Position numbers and translations under genes: made by a program. 64,000 nt of DNA from Thermomonas sp. (lineage in GTDB: Bacteria; Pseudomonadota; Gammaproteobacteria; Xanthomonadales; Xanthomonadaceae). Under the pieces are notes generated by a model. It searched no databases and had not been told where the DNA came from. It saw only the letters and a list, made by a program, of their open reading frames with translations. Location of the stretch: NCBI RefSeq assembly GCF_023953935.1, contig NZ_JAMLIW010000002.1, positions 186,001 to 250,000 of the forward strand, written 5' to 3'. Positions 40,893-49,530 of this stretch are shown piece after piece; the stretch's first letter is position 1, and every line of letters begins with the position of its first letter.

Positions 40893-41639
40893 GTGAAGAC
40901 AGACCCACTGCCACACCACCATCCCGCTCACCCCGCCAGGGGGGCAGTCCGCTTGCTTTCAGCCTTGCTGCTCGCTGCCGCAGGGCTCCCGGCGATAGCC
41001 AGCCAGCCGCCGTCCGCCGCATCGACCAGCGCCACCGAGCCGGCGGCGGCCGAAACCGTGACGCTGGCAGTCACCGCCATCCCGCCCGCGCTGGCCCAGC
41101 GGCCAGCCGAGGCCGCCACCGTGACCCCGGCCCAGCCCACTCCCGCCGTCCCTTCGCTGTCTTCCGAACTGGCCGTCCCGCGCTTGGCCGCGATCACGCC
41201 GGAAGCGGCACGCACGGTCCAACCCGCACGTGCGCAGGCCGCCGCCAGCAACGACCGCTCGCTGGTGCGCACGGTCATGCAGCGCGCCTTCACCCTGCTC
41301 GGCACCCCGTATCGCTGGGGTGGCACCTCGCCGGAAAGCGGCTTCGACTGCAGTGGCCTCGTCGGCTACGTGTTCCGCACCATCGGCATCGATCTGCCGC
41401 GGGTGTCGCGGGCGATGGCCGGTGAAGGGACCCCGGTGTCCGATCGCAGCGCGCTGGCCGAGGGCGATCTGGTGTTCTTCGGTCGCCGCGGCCACATCGA
41501 CCACGTCGGCATCTACATCGGCAACGGCATGTTCCTGCACGCCCCGCGCACCGGCCGCGATGTCACCGTGTCCAGCCTGGCCTCGGGCTACTGGTCGCAG
41601 AAATTCCTCGAAGCCCGGCGTCTGGCGGTCGGCAGCTGA
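40893..41639 (+). CDS. NlpC/P60 cell-wall peptidase
   Basis: A 248-residue C40 peptidase: an N-terminal signal-like segment (LLSALLLAAAGLPAIAS), a low-complexity Ala/Pro/Thr linker to about residue 120, then the catalytic domain with RWGGTSPESGFDCSGLVGYV (Cys), GDLVFFGRRGHIDHVGIYIG (His) and MFLHAPRTG. It is close to the gene 255 bp upstream and probably arose by duplication. The difference is a long linker and no lipobox, so it may be soluble in the periplasm. The start is GTG at 40893; no strong ribosome-binding site is visible. An intrinsic terminator follows. Confidence 0.87.
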   Translation: MKTDPLPHHHPAHPARGAVRLLSALLLAAAGLPAIASQPPSAASTSATEPAAAETVTLAVTAIPPALAQRPAEAATVTPAQPTPAVPSLSSELAVPRLAAITPEAARTVQPARAQAAASNDRSLVRTVMQRAFTLLGTPYRWGGTSPESGFDCSGLVGYVFRTIGIDLPRVSRAMAGEGTPVSDRSALAEGDLVFFGRRGHIDHVGIYIGNGMFLHAPRTGRDVTVSSLASGYWSQKFLEARRLAVGS

Positions 41640-41663
41640 GGCAGCAAGCCTGTTCCATGCACC

Positions 41664-41689
41664 AAAACGCCGCCGTCGGGCGGCGTTTT
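41664..41689. terminator. Bidirectional intrinsic terminator
   Basis: AAAACGCCGCC / GGCGGCGTTTT with a 4-base loop. T-runs lie on both strands. It serves the convergent NlpC/P60 gene and the thioesterase gene. Confidence 0.85.
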
Positions 41690-41743
41690 CGTCTCCGGCA
41701 TTCCAGCACTTGGCACGCGCCTCCCGGACGCCCGCCCGGCTGC

Positions 41744-42226
41744 CTAGCGATAGCGCGCCACGGTTTTCTCGACATCCTTGCCCAGCGCCATGACCTGCTG
41801 GGCGTACTCGGAAAGACGCCGATCCTCGTCCGTTTGCGGGGTCCACGGCGGCACGGCCGTCGAGGCACCCTCCGGACCGGCCAGTGCCACGAACACGATC
41901 ACGCAGTGGGTGCACAGTCGGGCGCTGCCGGCATCGCCGCGCGGATCACGGGCGCGCACATCCACGGCAAAGTGCATCGACGTGGTGCCGGTGAAGATCA
42001 AAGTGGCATGGACGCTGACCAGGTCACCGATACGGATCGGCGCGACGAAGCGGATGCCGCCCACTGCCACCGTCACGCTGTAGCAGCCGCTCCAGCCGAC
42101 CGCCGCCGCGTAGCCGGCCTGGTCGATCCAGCGCATCACCTGCCCGCCGTGGACCTTGCCGCCGAAGTTCACGTCCGACGGCTCGGCGAGGAAACTCAGG
42201 GTCAACTGGCGCTGCTGCCCGCTCAT
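41744..42226 (-). CDS. Acyl-CoA thioesterase, hotdog fold
   Basis: A 160-residue single-hotdog thioesterase of the YciA/BACH group. The signature is VNFGGKVHGGQVMRWIDQAG (GG and catalytic Asp region), followed by VAVGGIRFVAPIRIGDLVSV and an Ala/Pro-rich C-terminal half. It hydrolyses acyl-CoAs in the cytoplasm. The ATG at 42226 follows AAGGAGTG. An in-frame ATG ten codons earlier lacks this site. Confidence 0.88.
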   Translation of the reverse strand: MSGQQRQLTLSFLAEPSDVNFGGKVHGGQVMRWIDQAGYAAAVGWSGCYSVTVAVGGIRFVAPIRIGDLVSVHATLIFTGTTSMHFAVDVRARDPRGDAGSARLCTHCVIVFVALAGPEGASTAVPPWTPQTDEDRRLSEYAQQVMALGKDVEKTVARYR

Positions 42227-42514
42227 GCCCACTCCTTGTTCCGCCCAAAGCCGCAAGCGCGGGCCGCGCCCTGCGCGCTGGATGGTGCGCTGGATAGTGT
42301 CTCAGAACGGTTGTGCACACATACTCAGCTCTCGATCACCAAACCTGACGCGCAAGCACCTGAATGTGCATCTATTTTCCAAAGACTTTCTCACCCCCAC
42401 CCTCTCTTTTGGTAGAGAACCCGACGACATCTCTAAGCACTGTACCTTTTGCTCAACCATCTCGGTTAGTCCGACGCCCCCTCCTTAGCATCCGTGGAAA
42501 GCAAGCGAGGCCAC

Positions 42515-43240
42515 TCAGGGGATGTGCCTTGCGTAAGCTCGAACATCGAGCATCGGAACCGTCGCCATAGCCTGCAGCCGTGCAATGAGCTCGAACAGGA
42601 ATCGGGTCGCTGGACGAGTTGCGGCCTGCAGGCTGTAGGAGCTTGAGGTCTCATCGAACGTAAAGAGTCCACCTTCAGCTACACAGCCCAGATCCAGCCG
42701 GCCATCACCTAGATCGCTCCTTAGATGCTTTTCCATCGTGTCGCCGAACTGCGGTGACCACGAACAGTTCAGCGTCAAGAGGCCGCCAAGTATGTGAGGG
42801 GGTGCCTTGGGACTCTTGGGGCCATCGACGGTGGGGACCGGCATGCTGGTCCGGTGTAGACGACGTACGCTCAAGACCTTCTGCTGGGCATACTGAATGT
42901 GCCCGGCGGTCATCTCTTGCTTGGCTTCAAACACCGCGTAGATGCTTTCGGCCGGCACCACCAAACTGCCCTTGAAGTCGAAGACTAGCGGCGAGTACTG
43001 GCGATCGTGAATGACAACATCGATCTGCTCGCTGAACGAGCCCTCGCTGTCGACGACGTGGGCCTTGGTGGCTCTGTAGCGGAGAGGTAGGTGCTTGTTC
43101 AGGACCTCGATCCACACGGACTCGCTCGCATCTCCCACCTCCGTGGGATGGCCTATAGCTGTGCGTGCGCGTCGAAGGTCATCCTCTACCGACTGGTGAA
43201 GATGATCAAACAGTCCTGGGAGTGACCATGAACCACTCAT
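42515..43240 (-). CDS. DUF6602-like protein, possible PD-(D/E)XK nuclease
   Basis: A 241-residue protein resembling DUF6602. Residue pattern: Glu45 in SVWIEVL on a helix, Asp74 in EQIDVVIHD, and Glu105-x-Lys107 in YAVFEAKQEM. This E...D...ExK spacing is that of PD-(D/E)XK nucleases. No transmembrane or signal segment is seen. The C-terminal half (about 140-241) is a second region I do not recognise. The ATG at 43240 overlaps the nucleotidyltransferase stop (ATGA). It ends the restriction-modification operon. Nuclease activity is inferred from residues only. Confidence 0.6.
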   Translation of the reverse strand: MSGSWSLPGLFDHLHQSVEDDLRRARTAIGHPTEVGDASESVWIEVLNKHLPLRYRATKAHVVDSEGSFSEQIDVVIHDRQYSPLVFDFKGSLVVPAESIYAVFEAKQEMTAGHIQYAQQKVLSVRRLHRTSMPVPTVDGPKSPKAPPHILGGLLTLNCSWSPQFGDTMEKHLRSDLGDGRLDLGCVAEGGLFTFDETSSSYSLQAATRPATRFLFELIARLQAMATVPMLDVRAYARHIP

Positions 43241-43992
43241 GCGAACTCGGCCCCCCAACTACTCTGTAGCGCTGCTCGTGCCGCACTGGCGATGCTGCGC
43301 TTTTCGTTCGCCGTTAGGTCATCCGAGATGATGTTGTTGGTATTGGAAGGATCGACGAACCTTGCGCCTTCGAGGCTATCGCGGAGGAACTCAAGAGCGA
43401 CCACCACATTGCTAGACAGGTTGCCGGTCAAGCGCCCATGAAGTGCACGGATGGCAGCAAGCTCCAAGTAGAAGGACGGAAAGGTGAGGCCTCTACGGTT
43501 GCGCCAGATCTTGAGCAGGCGGATCTCGTCAGTCCTCCCAGACTGAGATACAGCGGCGATGTGGCGAGAGACGTTTGTTTGCAGGTGGCTCTGCCGCTTG
43601 TTGCTGTAGAGCCAGTGATCGTTGCCGTAGGCGCTTTGTCTGCGACCCGGCACGACATCCACGTCATAGGACCCAATACGCATCCCGATAGATACGTTTT
43701 GCTTCCTTGGCTTGAAGCCTGCTCCATCAAGCGCGTTGAAGAGTGTCTGGTAGATATTGGATAGGGTGTGCTCGGTAGTTGAGGACAACGAAACGAACAG
43801 ATCAATGTCTGTACCGGACCGAATGGCCGTGCCTTTCGCGAACGAACCACTTGGCTCGACGCACAGGACCAGTTGCCCACCCCACTTATTGATCGTCGGC
43901 TCGAGCAACCCCTGCACCTGGCGGACGGCAGAGTAGGGCCCGGCATCAACAGCGTACTGGGCGAGAACCTGTCGTAGATAGTCGTCGCTCAT
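43237..43992 (-). CDS. CD-NTase-like nucleotidyltransferase
   Basis: A 251-residue protein with a polymerase-beta-type nucleotidyltransferase core. The GS motif is at Gly49-Ser50 (PSGSFAKGTAIRSGTDIDLF), the two metal Asp are at 62 and 64, and the third acidic residue is Asp110 or Asp112 in YDVDVVPG. RLLKIWRNRRG and FPSFYLELAA, near residues 158-180, match the helical half of OAS/CD-NTase proteins. All three metal ligands are intact. It could make a cyclic or linear oligonucleotide, or modify RNA. It is coupled by ATGA overlaps to hsdR upstream and the DUF6602-like gene downstream. The defence role is inferred from this context. Confidence 0.75.
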   Translation of the reverse strand: MSDDYLRQVLAQYAVDAGPYSAVRQVQGLLEPTINKWGGQLVLCVEPSGSFAKGTAIRSGTDIDLFVSLSSTTEHTLSNIYQTLFNALDGAGFKPRKQNVSIGMRIGSYDVDVVPGRRQSAYGNDHWLYSNKRQSHLQTNVSRHIAAVSQSGRTDEIRLLKIWRNRRGLTFPSFYLELAAIRALHGRLTGNLSSNVVVALEFLRDSLEGARFVDPSNTNNIISDDLTANEKRSIASAARAALQSSWGAEFA

Positions 43993-46340
43993 GGCACGGC
44001 ACCTTCCTGGCCATACAGATGCCGCTGGAACCCGACGAACACCTGGCGCACCTGCTCCGGCTTTCCAAGCTCGGCGAAGGCATCATTCAGCGCCTTGTAC
44101 CGAAGCCGCAGCAGCGGTGAGAGCTTCTCCGCGTCGAGTTCGTCGACTCCCTGCTTGACGTACTGCGCGAGCACGAAGTCGATGAAGGCCTGCTGCTTGT
44201 CGGTGAACTCGCCGGCGGACGCGGCACGTGCCGCTTCGGCTCTGGCCTCGCGCGTCAGCGGATCTCGTGCGTACGCCACGTAGGCGAGCACATCGAAGAG
44301 GTCGCTCTTCTCGGCTTCGATGATCTTCTGCATCTCGGCCAGCGGCTCTTTGCCGAAGCCACGATCCGCTAGATCAGCCAGCAGCTTCTTGCGGGTCTCT
44401 GGCGCGCTCCAGATGCGGCGCAGCTCGTCCTCGTCCTTGAAGAACTCGGGCAGGGTGCCGAACAAGGCTTCGAGGAATTGGGCCGCAGACATGGGCCGCC
44501 CATCCGCACTCCAGAACGTCGTCGCGCTCATGCTCTGGATTGCGCGAGCCTTGCCGTCGGCCAGCTTGACCTGGACCTTCTGCTTCGGCGCCTCTGGCTC
44601 GCCTGGCGGCAGAGGATCGGGCTCGCCGGGCTCTCCCGGCTCGCGCGGCCCCCTGGGCTCTCCGGGCTCTCCGAGCTCCGGTTCCTGCGGCTCTCCGTCC
44701 CACTCCGGGTCGTTGAAATGGTGGTGCGCCTTCACGAAGTCATAGATCGTGAAGTGGTCCTTGCCGTCGTACAGGCGGGTGCCGCGGCCGACGATCTGCT
44801 TGAACTCGATCATCGATCCCACCGGGCGCATCAGCACGATGTTGCGCACGTTGCGCGCATCCACCCCGGTTGAGAGCTTTTGCGAGGTGGTCAGGATCGT
44901 CGGGATGGTCTTCTCGTTGTCCTGGAAGTCGCGCAGCGCCTGCTCACCCCGTGCACCGTCATCGGCCGTGACGCGCACGCAGTAGTCGGGATCCTTGCTC
45001 GCCTTCAGCTGATTGATCAGGTCACGCACCATCAGCGCATGCGGCTGTGTCGCGCAGAAGACGATGGTCTTCTCGCGCTGATCAATCATCTCCATGAAGA
45101 GCTTGACCCGGTATTCCTCGCGCTCGGGGATAATGATCACGCGGTTGAAGTCGCCCTCGACGTAGCGCTTTCCGGGGACAACCTCGCCCTCGACGATCGC
45201 ATCGTCCGGCGTGTAGGTGTAGTCGTCGATCGTCGTGGCGATCTGCTTGACCTTGAAGGGCGTCAAGTAGCCGTCGTTGATGCCCTCCTTCAGCGAGTAG
45301 GTGTAAACCGGCTCGCCGAAGTAGGCATAGGTGTCGGTGTTGCCCCGGCGCTTGGGCGTGGCGGTGAGGCCGAGCTGCACGGCCGGGGCGAAGTAGTTCA
45401 GGATCGCGTGCCACTGGCCTTCGTCGTTGGCGCCGCCCCGGTGGCACTCGTCGATGACGATGAAGTCGAAGAAGTCCGGCGGGTATTCGCCGAAGTAGGG
45501 CGAGGGCTGGCCATCTTTGGGCGGGCCGCTCATGAAGGTTTGGAAGATCGTGAAGAAGATGCTGCCGTTCTTTGGCACTCTCCCCTTCTTCTTGATCTCG
45601 TCGGGCGCTATGCGCACCAAAGCATCGTCGGGGAAGGCTGAGAAGGCGTTGTAAGCCTGGTCGGCCAGGATGTTCCGATCGGCCAAAAACAGAATACGGG
45701 GCCGGCGTGAAGGCTCGCCATCCCCTTTCCAGTCGGTCAGGTTCCAGCGGCTCTGGAAAAGCTTCCAGGCAAGCTGGAAGGCGATCGCCGTCTTGCCGGT
45801 GCCAGTGGCCAGGGTAAGCAGGATCCGCTCGCGCCCCTCGGCGATGGCTTCGAGCACGCGTCGGATCGCGATCTCCTGGTAGTAGCGGCTCTCCCAGGCG
45901 CCGCCCTTGTCCTCGTAGGGCACGGCGGCGAAGCGGTCGCGCCAGGCGTTGGCCTCGGCAAAGGACTTGGCCCAGAGCTCGTCGGGGGTCGGGTAGGCGG
46001 CGACATCGCCCTCCTCGCCCGTGGCCATGTCCACGCCGTAGATGGCTTGGCCATTGGTGGCATAGGTGAAGCGCACGGCCAGTTTCCTGGCGTACTGCTT
46101 GGCCTGCGCCAGACCCTCCGTGTAGGGCTTGTCCCAGGCCTTAGCCTCGATAACCGCGAGCTTGGTGTTCCGATAGATCAGCACGTAGTCGGCGATCTCC
46201 GCCCTTGCGCGCTGGCCCTTGCCCTGCAAGCGGCCGGGCGCGATGACCTCTCGGCGGATGCGGCTGCCTTCGACCACGCCCCATCCGGCCGCCTGAAGCG
46301 CGGGGTCGATATGTTCGGCGCGGGTGTCGGCTTCGTTCAT
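43989..46340 (-). CDS. hsdR: Type I restriction enzyme, R subunit
   Basis: A 783-residue HsdR of the EcoEI size class. The N-terminal nuclease has AEIADYVLIYRNTKLAVIEAK (Asp and ExK). The SF2 translocase has LATGTGKTAIAFQLA (Walker A), IVIDECHRGG (DECH) and LTATPKRRG, and the second lobe has VGRGTRLYDGKDHF. Between the motor and C-terminal domains is a striking GEP-rich collagen-like linker (about 540-580), followed by a helical C-terminus that contacts HsdM. The ATG overlaps the hsdS stop (ATGA). Confidence 0.93.
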   Translation of the reverse strand: MNEADTRAEHIDPALQAAGWGVVEGSRIRREVIAPGRLQGKGQRARAEIADYVLIYRNTKLAVIEAKAWDKPYTEGLAQAKQYARKLAVRFTYATNGQAIYGVDMATGEEGDVAAYPTPDELWAKSFAEANAWRDRFAAVPYEDKGGAWESRYYQEIAIRRVLEAIAEGRERILLTLATGTGKTAIAFQLAWKLFQSRWNLTDWKGDGEPSRRPRILFLADRNILADQAYNAFSAFPDDALVRIAPDEIKKKGRVPKNGSIFFTIFQTFMSGPPKDGQPSPYFGEYPPDFFDFIVIDECHRGGANDEGQWHAILNYFAPAVQLGLTATPKRRGNTDTYAYFGEPVYTYSLKEGINDGYLTPFKVKQIATTIDDYTYTPDDAIVEGEVVPGKRYVEGDFNRVIIIPEREEYRVKLFMEMIDQREKTIVFCATQPHALMVRDLINQLKASKDPDYCVRVTADDGARGEQALRDFQDNEKTIPTILTTSQKLSTGVDARNVRNIVLMRPVGSMIEFKQIVGRGTRLYDGKDHFTIYDFVKAHHHFNDPEWDGEPQEPELGEPGEPRGPREPGEPGEPDPLPPGEPEAPKQKVQVKLADGKARAIQSMSATTFWSADGRPMSAAQFLEALFGTLPEFFKDEDELRRIWSAPETRKKLLADLADRGFGKEPLAEMQKIIEAEKSDLFDVLAYVAYARDPLTREARAEAARAASAGEFTDKQQAFIDFVLAQYVKQGVDELDAEKLSPLLRLRYKALNDAFAELGKPEQVRQVFVGFQRHLYGQEGAVP

Positions 46341-47545
46341 GCCACTGCTTCCAGTTGCCGGTCGGTTGCCTTGCCCGTGAGCTTGCCGGTGAAGGCCTGG
46401 TGCAGCAGGGACTTCTTGAGCTCGTCAAGGGCGGCAGTCTTGCGATCAGCGAGATCGGCCAGATCACGGGTCGCAGTTGTCAGAGCCTCGATCCTGGCGA
46501 CACACTGCTCTTGGGTATCACGCGGCGGTAACGGGACAGCGACCTCAGCCAGCATGCCTTGATTGAGGCTCTTGATGTTGAGCCCATTCCCGCCGTCAAT
46601 CAGTTTGCGGCGCACAACACGCGACCTCAGAAACTGACAGACATATGGCGGAACTGCTCTGCCGCGATCGACACTGATCCGAATAGTGAATCCGGAGTGC
46701 GTGACAGGCTCTCTCAAGCCTCCCACAACCATGCAACGCCCAATCAACTCCGGATTGCCGTTGGATCGAACGGTCAAGATGTCGCCCTCGGATACCGCGT
46801 CGTTGGGACTCAGATCACCGTCGAGCGTCACCACGTCTAGGTCATCAAGTGGGGCCCAGAAGTGGCTCTGGAAGTCCTTGACACCGATAATCCTGATGGA
46901 GCAGCCGTTGCTTCGCTTGGTGAAATTGACACCATTCCGGAAAGTCGCCAGTTCGCCAAGATGAATAGGCTCCGCACTGTTCGCGAGGTCTGCGAAGATC
47001 GCATCGTGCTGCTGCTCGAACACCTCCCGCGCGTTCTGCAGGTTCTTCTCGGTGTTGGCCTTGGCCGTGGCGATGGCCTCAAAGGCCTCGTCGAGGATGG
47101 CGACTATGCGGCGCTGCTCGGGGAGGGGTGGCGCCACGATCGGCAACGCCTCTATTTCCGCCTTGTTGATTGATGCAAAGACCGCCCCTTCCTTCCCTGC
47201 GATCCGGTCTTGCATACCGAGCAACTGGTAGAAGAGGAAGTCGGCGTCCATGCTGTTCCGGCACCGAATGGCCGCAAGCCCGCGGCCGATGCAGACCTTC
47301 TCTCGAGTGAAGTTGACTGGGCCGACAGGCGCCCGAACCGACATGAGGATGTCGCCGGGCAAGGCCTCCTTGGTGACTTGAGTGGTCCACTTCGTAGGCG
47401 GCTGAAGTTCCGAGGCACCAAAGTCCTTCTTGCCTTGATAGAACGGCAAGCCGTTGCCGTCTTGGTTATAGAACCGGCCATCCGGTGATTGCCCTGCAAT
47501 CACTTGCGCATGCGCTCCCAAGGGAACAGCTTCCGTCCACCCCAT
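46337..47545 (-). CDS. hsdS: Type I restriction-modification specificity subunit
   Basis: A 402-residue HsdS with two target-recognition domains joined by helical spacers. The first spacer block is ALPIVAPPLPEQRRIVAILDEAFEAI; the second is LNQGMLAEVAVPLPPRDTQEQCVARIEAL. Each TRD recognises one half of a bipartite DNA site. The site cannot be read from sequence. The ATG at 47545 overlaps the hsdM stop (TGATG); a GTG one codon earlier gives a GTGA overlap instead. Confidence 0.92.
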   Translation of the reverse strand: MGWTEAVPLGAHAQVIAGQSPDGRFYNQDGNGLPFYQGKKDFGASELQPPTKWTTQVTKEALPGDILMSVRAPVGPVNFTREKVCIGRGLAAIRCRNSMDADFLFYQLLGMQDRIAGKEGAVFASINKAEIEALPIVAPPLPEQRRIVAILDEAFEAIATAKANTEKNLQNAREVFEQQHDAIFADLANSAEPIHLGELATFRNGVNFTKRSNGCSIRIIGVKDFQSHFWAPLDDLDVVTLDGDLSPNDAVSEGDILTVRSNGNPELIGRCMVVGGLREPVTHSGFTIRISVDRGRAVPPYVCQFLRSRVVRRKLIDGGNGLNIKSLNQGMLAEVAVPLPPRDTQEQCVARIEALTTATRDLADLADRKTAALDELKKSLLHQAFTGKLTGKATDRQLEAVA

Positions 47546-49002
47546 CACGCCACCAGCTCCCGGATCGTGGCCAGGGCCTCAGCACTCTCAGCATCGAGCG
47601 CGGCGATCTCGTCGAGGATTTCCTGCGGGCTGCGCAGCGTGACCACTTCGCCGGCATTCGGGTTCTTGACCGACAGGTCATATGTGGTCGTGTCGATACT
47701 GGCCGCGTCCAGCGTCCAGCTCTTTGGCGAGGCCGCGAAGCTCTTCTGCAGATCGACGAACTCCACCAGATCGGCGTCGTTAAGCGCTGTGGTCTTGCCT
47801 AGGCTGCGGCCCGGATCGAGCTGGTAGTACCAGACCTGGCGCGTCTTGGTGCCCTTCTCAAAGAACAGCACGACGGTCTTCACGCCGGCGCCCTGGAAGG
47901 TGCCGCCGGGGCAGTCGAGGATGGTGTGCAGGTTGCAGCTCTCCAGTAGCAGCTTGCGCAGGCTGGTCGAGGCGTTGTCGGTGTTCGAAAGGAATGTGTT
48001 CTTGATGACGATCGCACCCCGGCCCCCAGCCTTCAGCGTCTTGATGAAGTGCTGCAGGAACAGGAAGGCCGTCTCGCCGGTCTTGATGGGGAAGTTCTGC
48101 TGGACCTCCTTGCGCTCCTTGCCGCCGAAGGGCGGGTTGGCCAGGATCACGTCGAAGCGGTCCTTGTCCTGAATGTCGGCGATGTTCTCGGCCAGCGTGT
48201 TGGCGTGGATGACGTTGGGCGCCTCGATGCCGTGCAGGATCATGTTCATGATCGCGATCACGTAGGCGAGGCTCTTCTTCTCCTTGCCGTAGAACGTGCT
48301 CGTCTGCAGGGTCTTGAGGTCGGCCGTGGTCAGGCTCGGCCGGCTGGAGAGGTACTCAAAGGCCTCGCACAGAAAGCCGGCCGAGCCACAGGCGCCGTCA
48401 TAGATCCGCTCGCCGATCTTGGGCTTGACCACCTTGATCATGGCGCGGATCAGCGGCCGGGGCGTGTAGTACTCGCCGCCGTTCCGGCCGGCGTTGCCCA
48501 TGTTCTTGATCTTGGCTTCGTAGAGGTGCGAGAGCTCGTGCTTCTCGCTCTGCGAACCGAAGCGCAGCTCGTCGACGTGCTCGATCACGTCGCGCAGGTT
48601 GTAGCCGCTCTGGATCTTGTTCTTGATCTCGCCAAACACCTCACCGATCTTGTACTCGATGGTGTTCGGGCCGCTGGCGCGCTGCTTGAAGCCTGCGAGA
48701 TACGGGAAGAGCCTGCCGTTGACGAAATCGCGCAGGTCGTCGCCCGTGAGCGCCGCGTTGTGGTCGAGCTTGCCGTCCGGCCCCTTGGGTGCGGCCCAGC
48801 TCTCCCAGCGGTAGGCCGGCTCGATGATGTAGCGGTAGGGCTTGCCTTCAAGCGCGGCCTCGCTCGCCTTGTCGGCTTCAAGCGCGTCGAGGTACTTCAG
48901 GAACAGAAGCCACGAGGACTGCTCGGTGTAGTCGAGCTCGCTGGTACAGCCGGCATCCTTGTGAAGGATGTCGTCGATATTCTTGAAGGTCTGTTCAAAC
49001 AT
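47545..49002 (-). CDS. hsdM: Type I restriction-modification methyltransferase
   Basis: A 485-residue adenine methyltransferase. An N-terminal helical domain (FKNIDDILHKDAGCTSELDY) precedes the SAM-binding core: GEYYTPRPLIRAMIKVV, YDGACGSAGFLCEAF (motif I) and FDVILANPPFGGKE (catalytic NPPF). A C-terminal helix ends the protein. It is first of the five overlapped genes hsdM-hsdS-hsdR-NTase-DUF6602-like. It begins 69 bp after the small coiled-coil gene of the recombinase module. Confidence 0.94.
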   Translation of the reverse strand: MFEQTFKNIDDILHKDAGCTSELDYTEQSSWLLFLKYLDALEADKASEAALEGKPYRYIIEPAYRWESWAAPKGPDGKLDHNAALTGDDLRDFVNGRLFPYLAGFKQRASGPNTIEYKIGEVFGEIKNKIQSGYNLRDVIEHVDELRFGSQSEKHELSHLYEAKIKNMGNAGRNGGEYYTPRPLIRAMIKVVKPKIGERIYDGACGSAGFLCEAFEYLSSRPSLTTADLKTLQTSTFYGKEKKSLAYVIAIMNMILHGIEAPNVIHANTLAENIADIQDKDRFDVILANPPFGGKERKEVQQNFPIKTGETAFLFLQHFIKTLKAGGRGAIVIKNTFLSNTDNASTSLRKLLLESCNLHTILDCPGGTFQGAGVKTVVLFFEKGTKTRQVWYYQLDPGRSLGKTTALNDADLVEFVDLQKSFAASPKSWTLDAASIDTTTYDLSVKNPNAGEVVTLRSPQEILDEIAALDAESAEALATIRELVA

Positions 49003-49071
49003 GGTGGATCGATTCCGTGATCAACACTCGGCGCCCAATATCTTCCATCTTCCACAAATTCATCTGTCCAC

Positions 49072-49524
49072 TCACGACTTCTTCGCTTCCTTCGACTTCT
49101 TCTTCCCGCGCTTCCGTCCTGCTCGGTTCATTTCGGGCAGGGGCTTATCCCAAGCCAACAGGTCCATTCTGACGTTATTGGCGTAGGCGTTGTATTGCCA
49201 CCGCCGAAACTGGTCGAGGAGCCTATTGTTGGTCTCCTCGAGCCGCTTGACCTGCGCCTCAAGGTCGGAAATACGCCGGGTGGCCGCCTCCAAGGTGAAA
49301 TCCCTTGGCAGTGCCTGCTTTACCTCCCGCAAGTCCTTCTGGCGCTGCTGAAATCGCTCTTTGATCGCGGGATACAGGTACATGGTGTGCTTGGACACCG
49401 AGCCAACATCGAGGATCTTTGCGATGCGCTCGCAGAATAGCGGCCATGTGAGCTTGCCCTCCCAGCGATCCAGCTCGCGCATGACCTTGGGCAGAGTCGC
49501 CTTGGTAATGATCTTCTTAGGCAT
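49072..49524 (-). CDS. Small coiled-coil protein of the recombinase module
   Basis: A 150-residue basic protein. A predicted helix-turn-helix-like N-terminus (SVSKHTMYLYPAIKERFQQR) is followed by a coiled coil (ISDLEAQVKRLEETNNRL) and a Lys/Arg-rich tail (RAGRKRGKKKSKEAKKS). Size, position six bases after the third recombinase, and coiled coil resemble TnpC of Tn554, a helper of orientation or efficiency. Sequence relationship is not shown, so the function is inference from place. Confidence 0.65.
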   Translation of the reverse strand: MPKKIITKATLPKVMRELDRWEGKLTWPLFCERIAKILDVGSVSKHTMYLYPAIKERFQQRQKDLREVKQALPRDFTLEAATRRISDLEAQVKRLEETNNRLLDQFRRWQYNAYANNVRMDLLAWDKPLPEMNRAGRKRGKKKSKEAKKS

Positions 49525-49530
49525 AGGGAA

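Noticed and set aside
42227-42514. Search for a direct repeat (attachment site) matching the other end at 54276-54400
   Set aside because: Only chance-level matches such as AGAACGG were found; not enough to call an att site.
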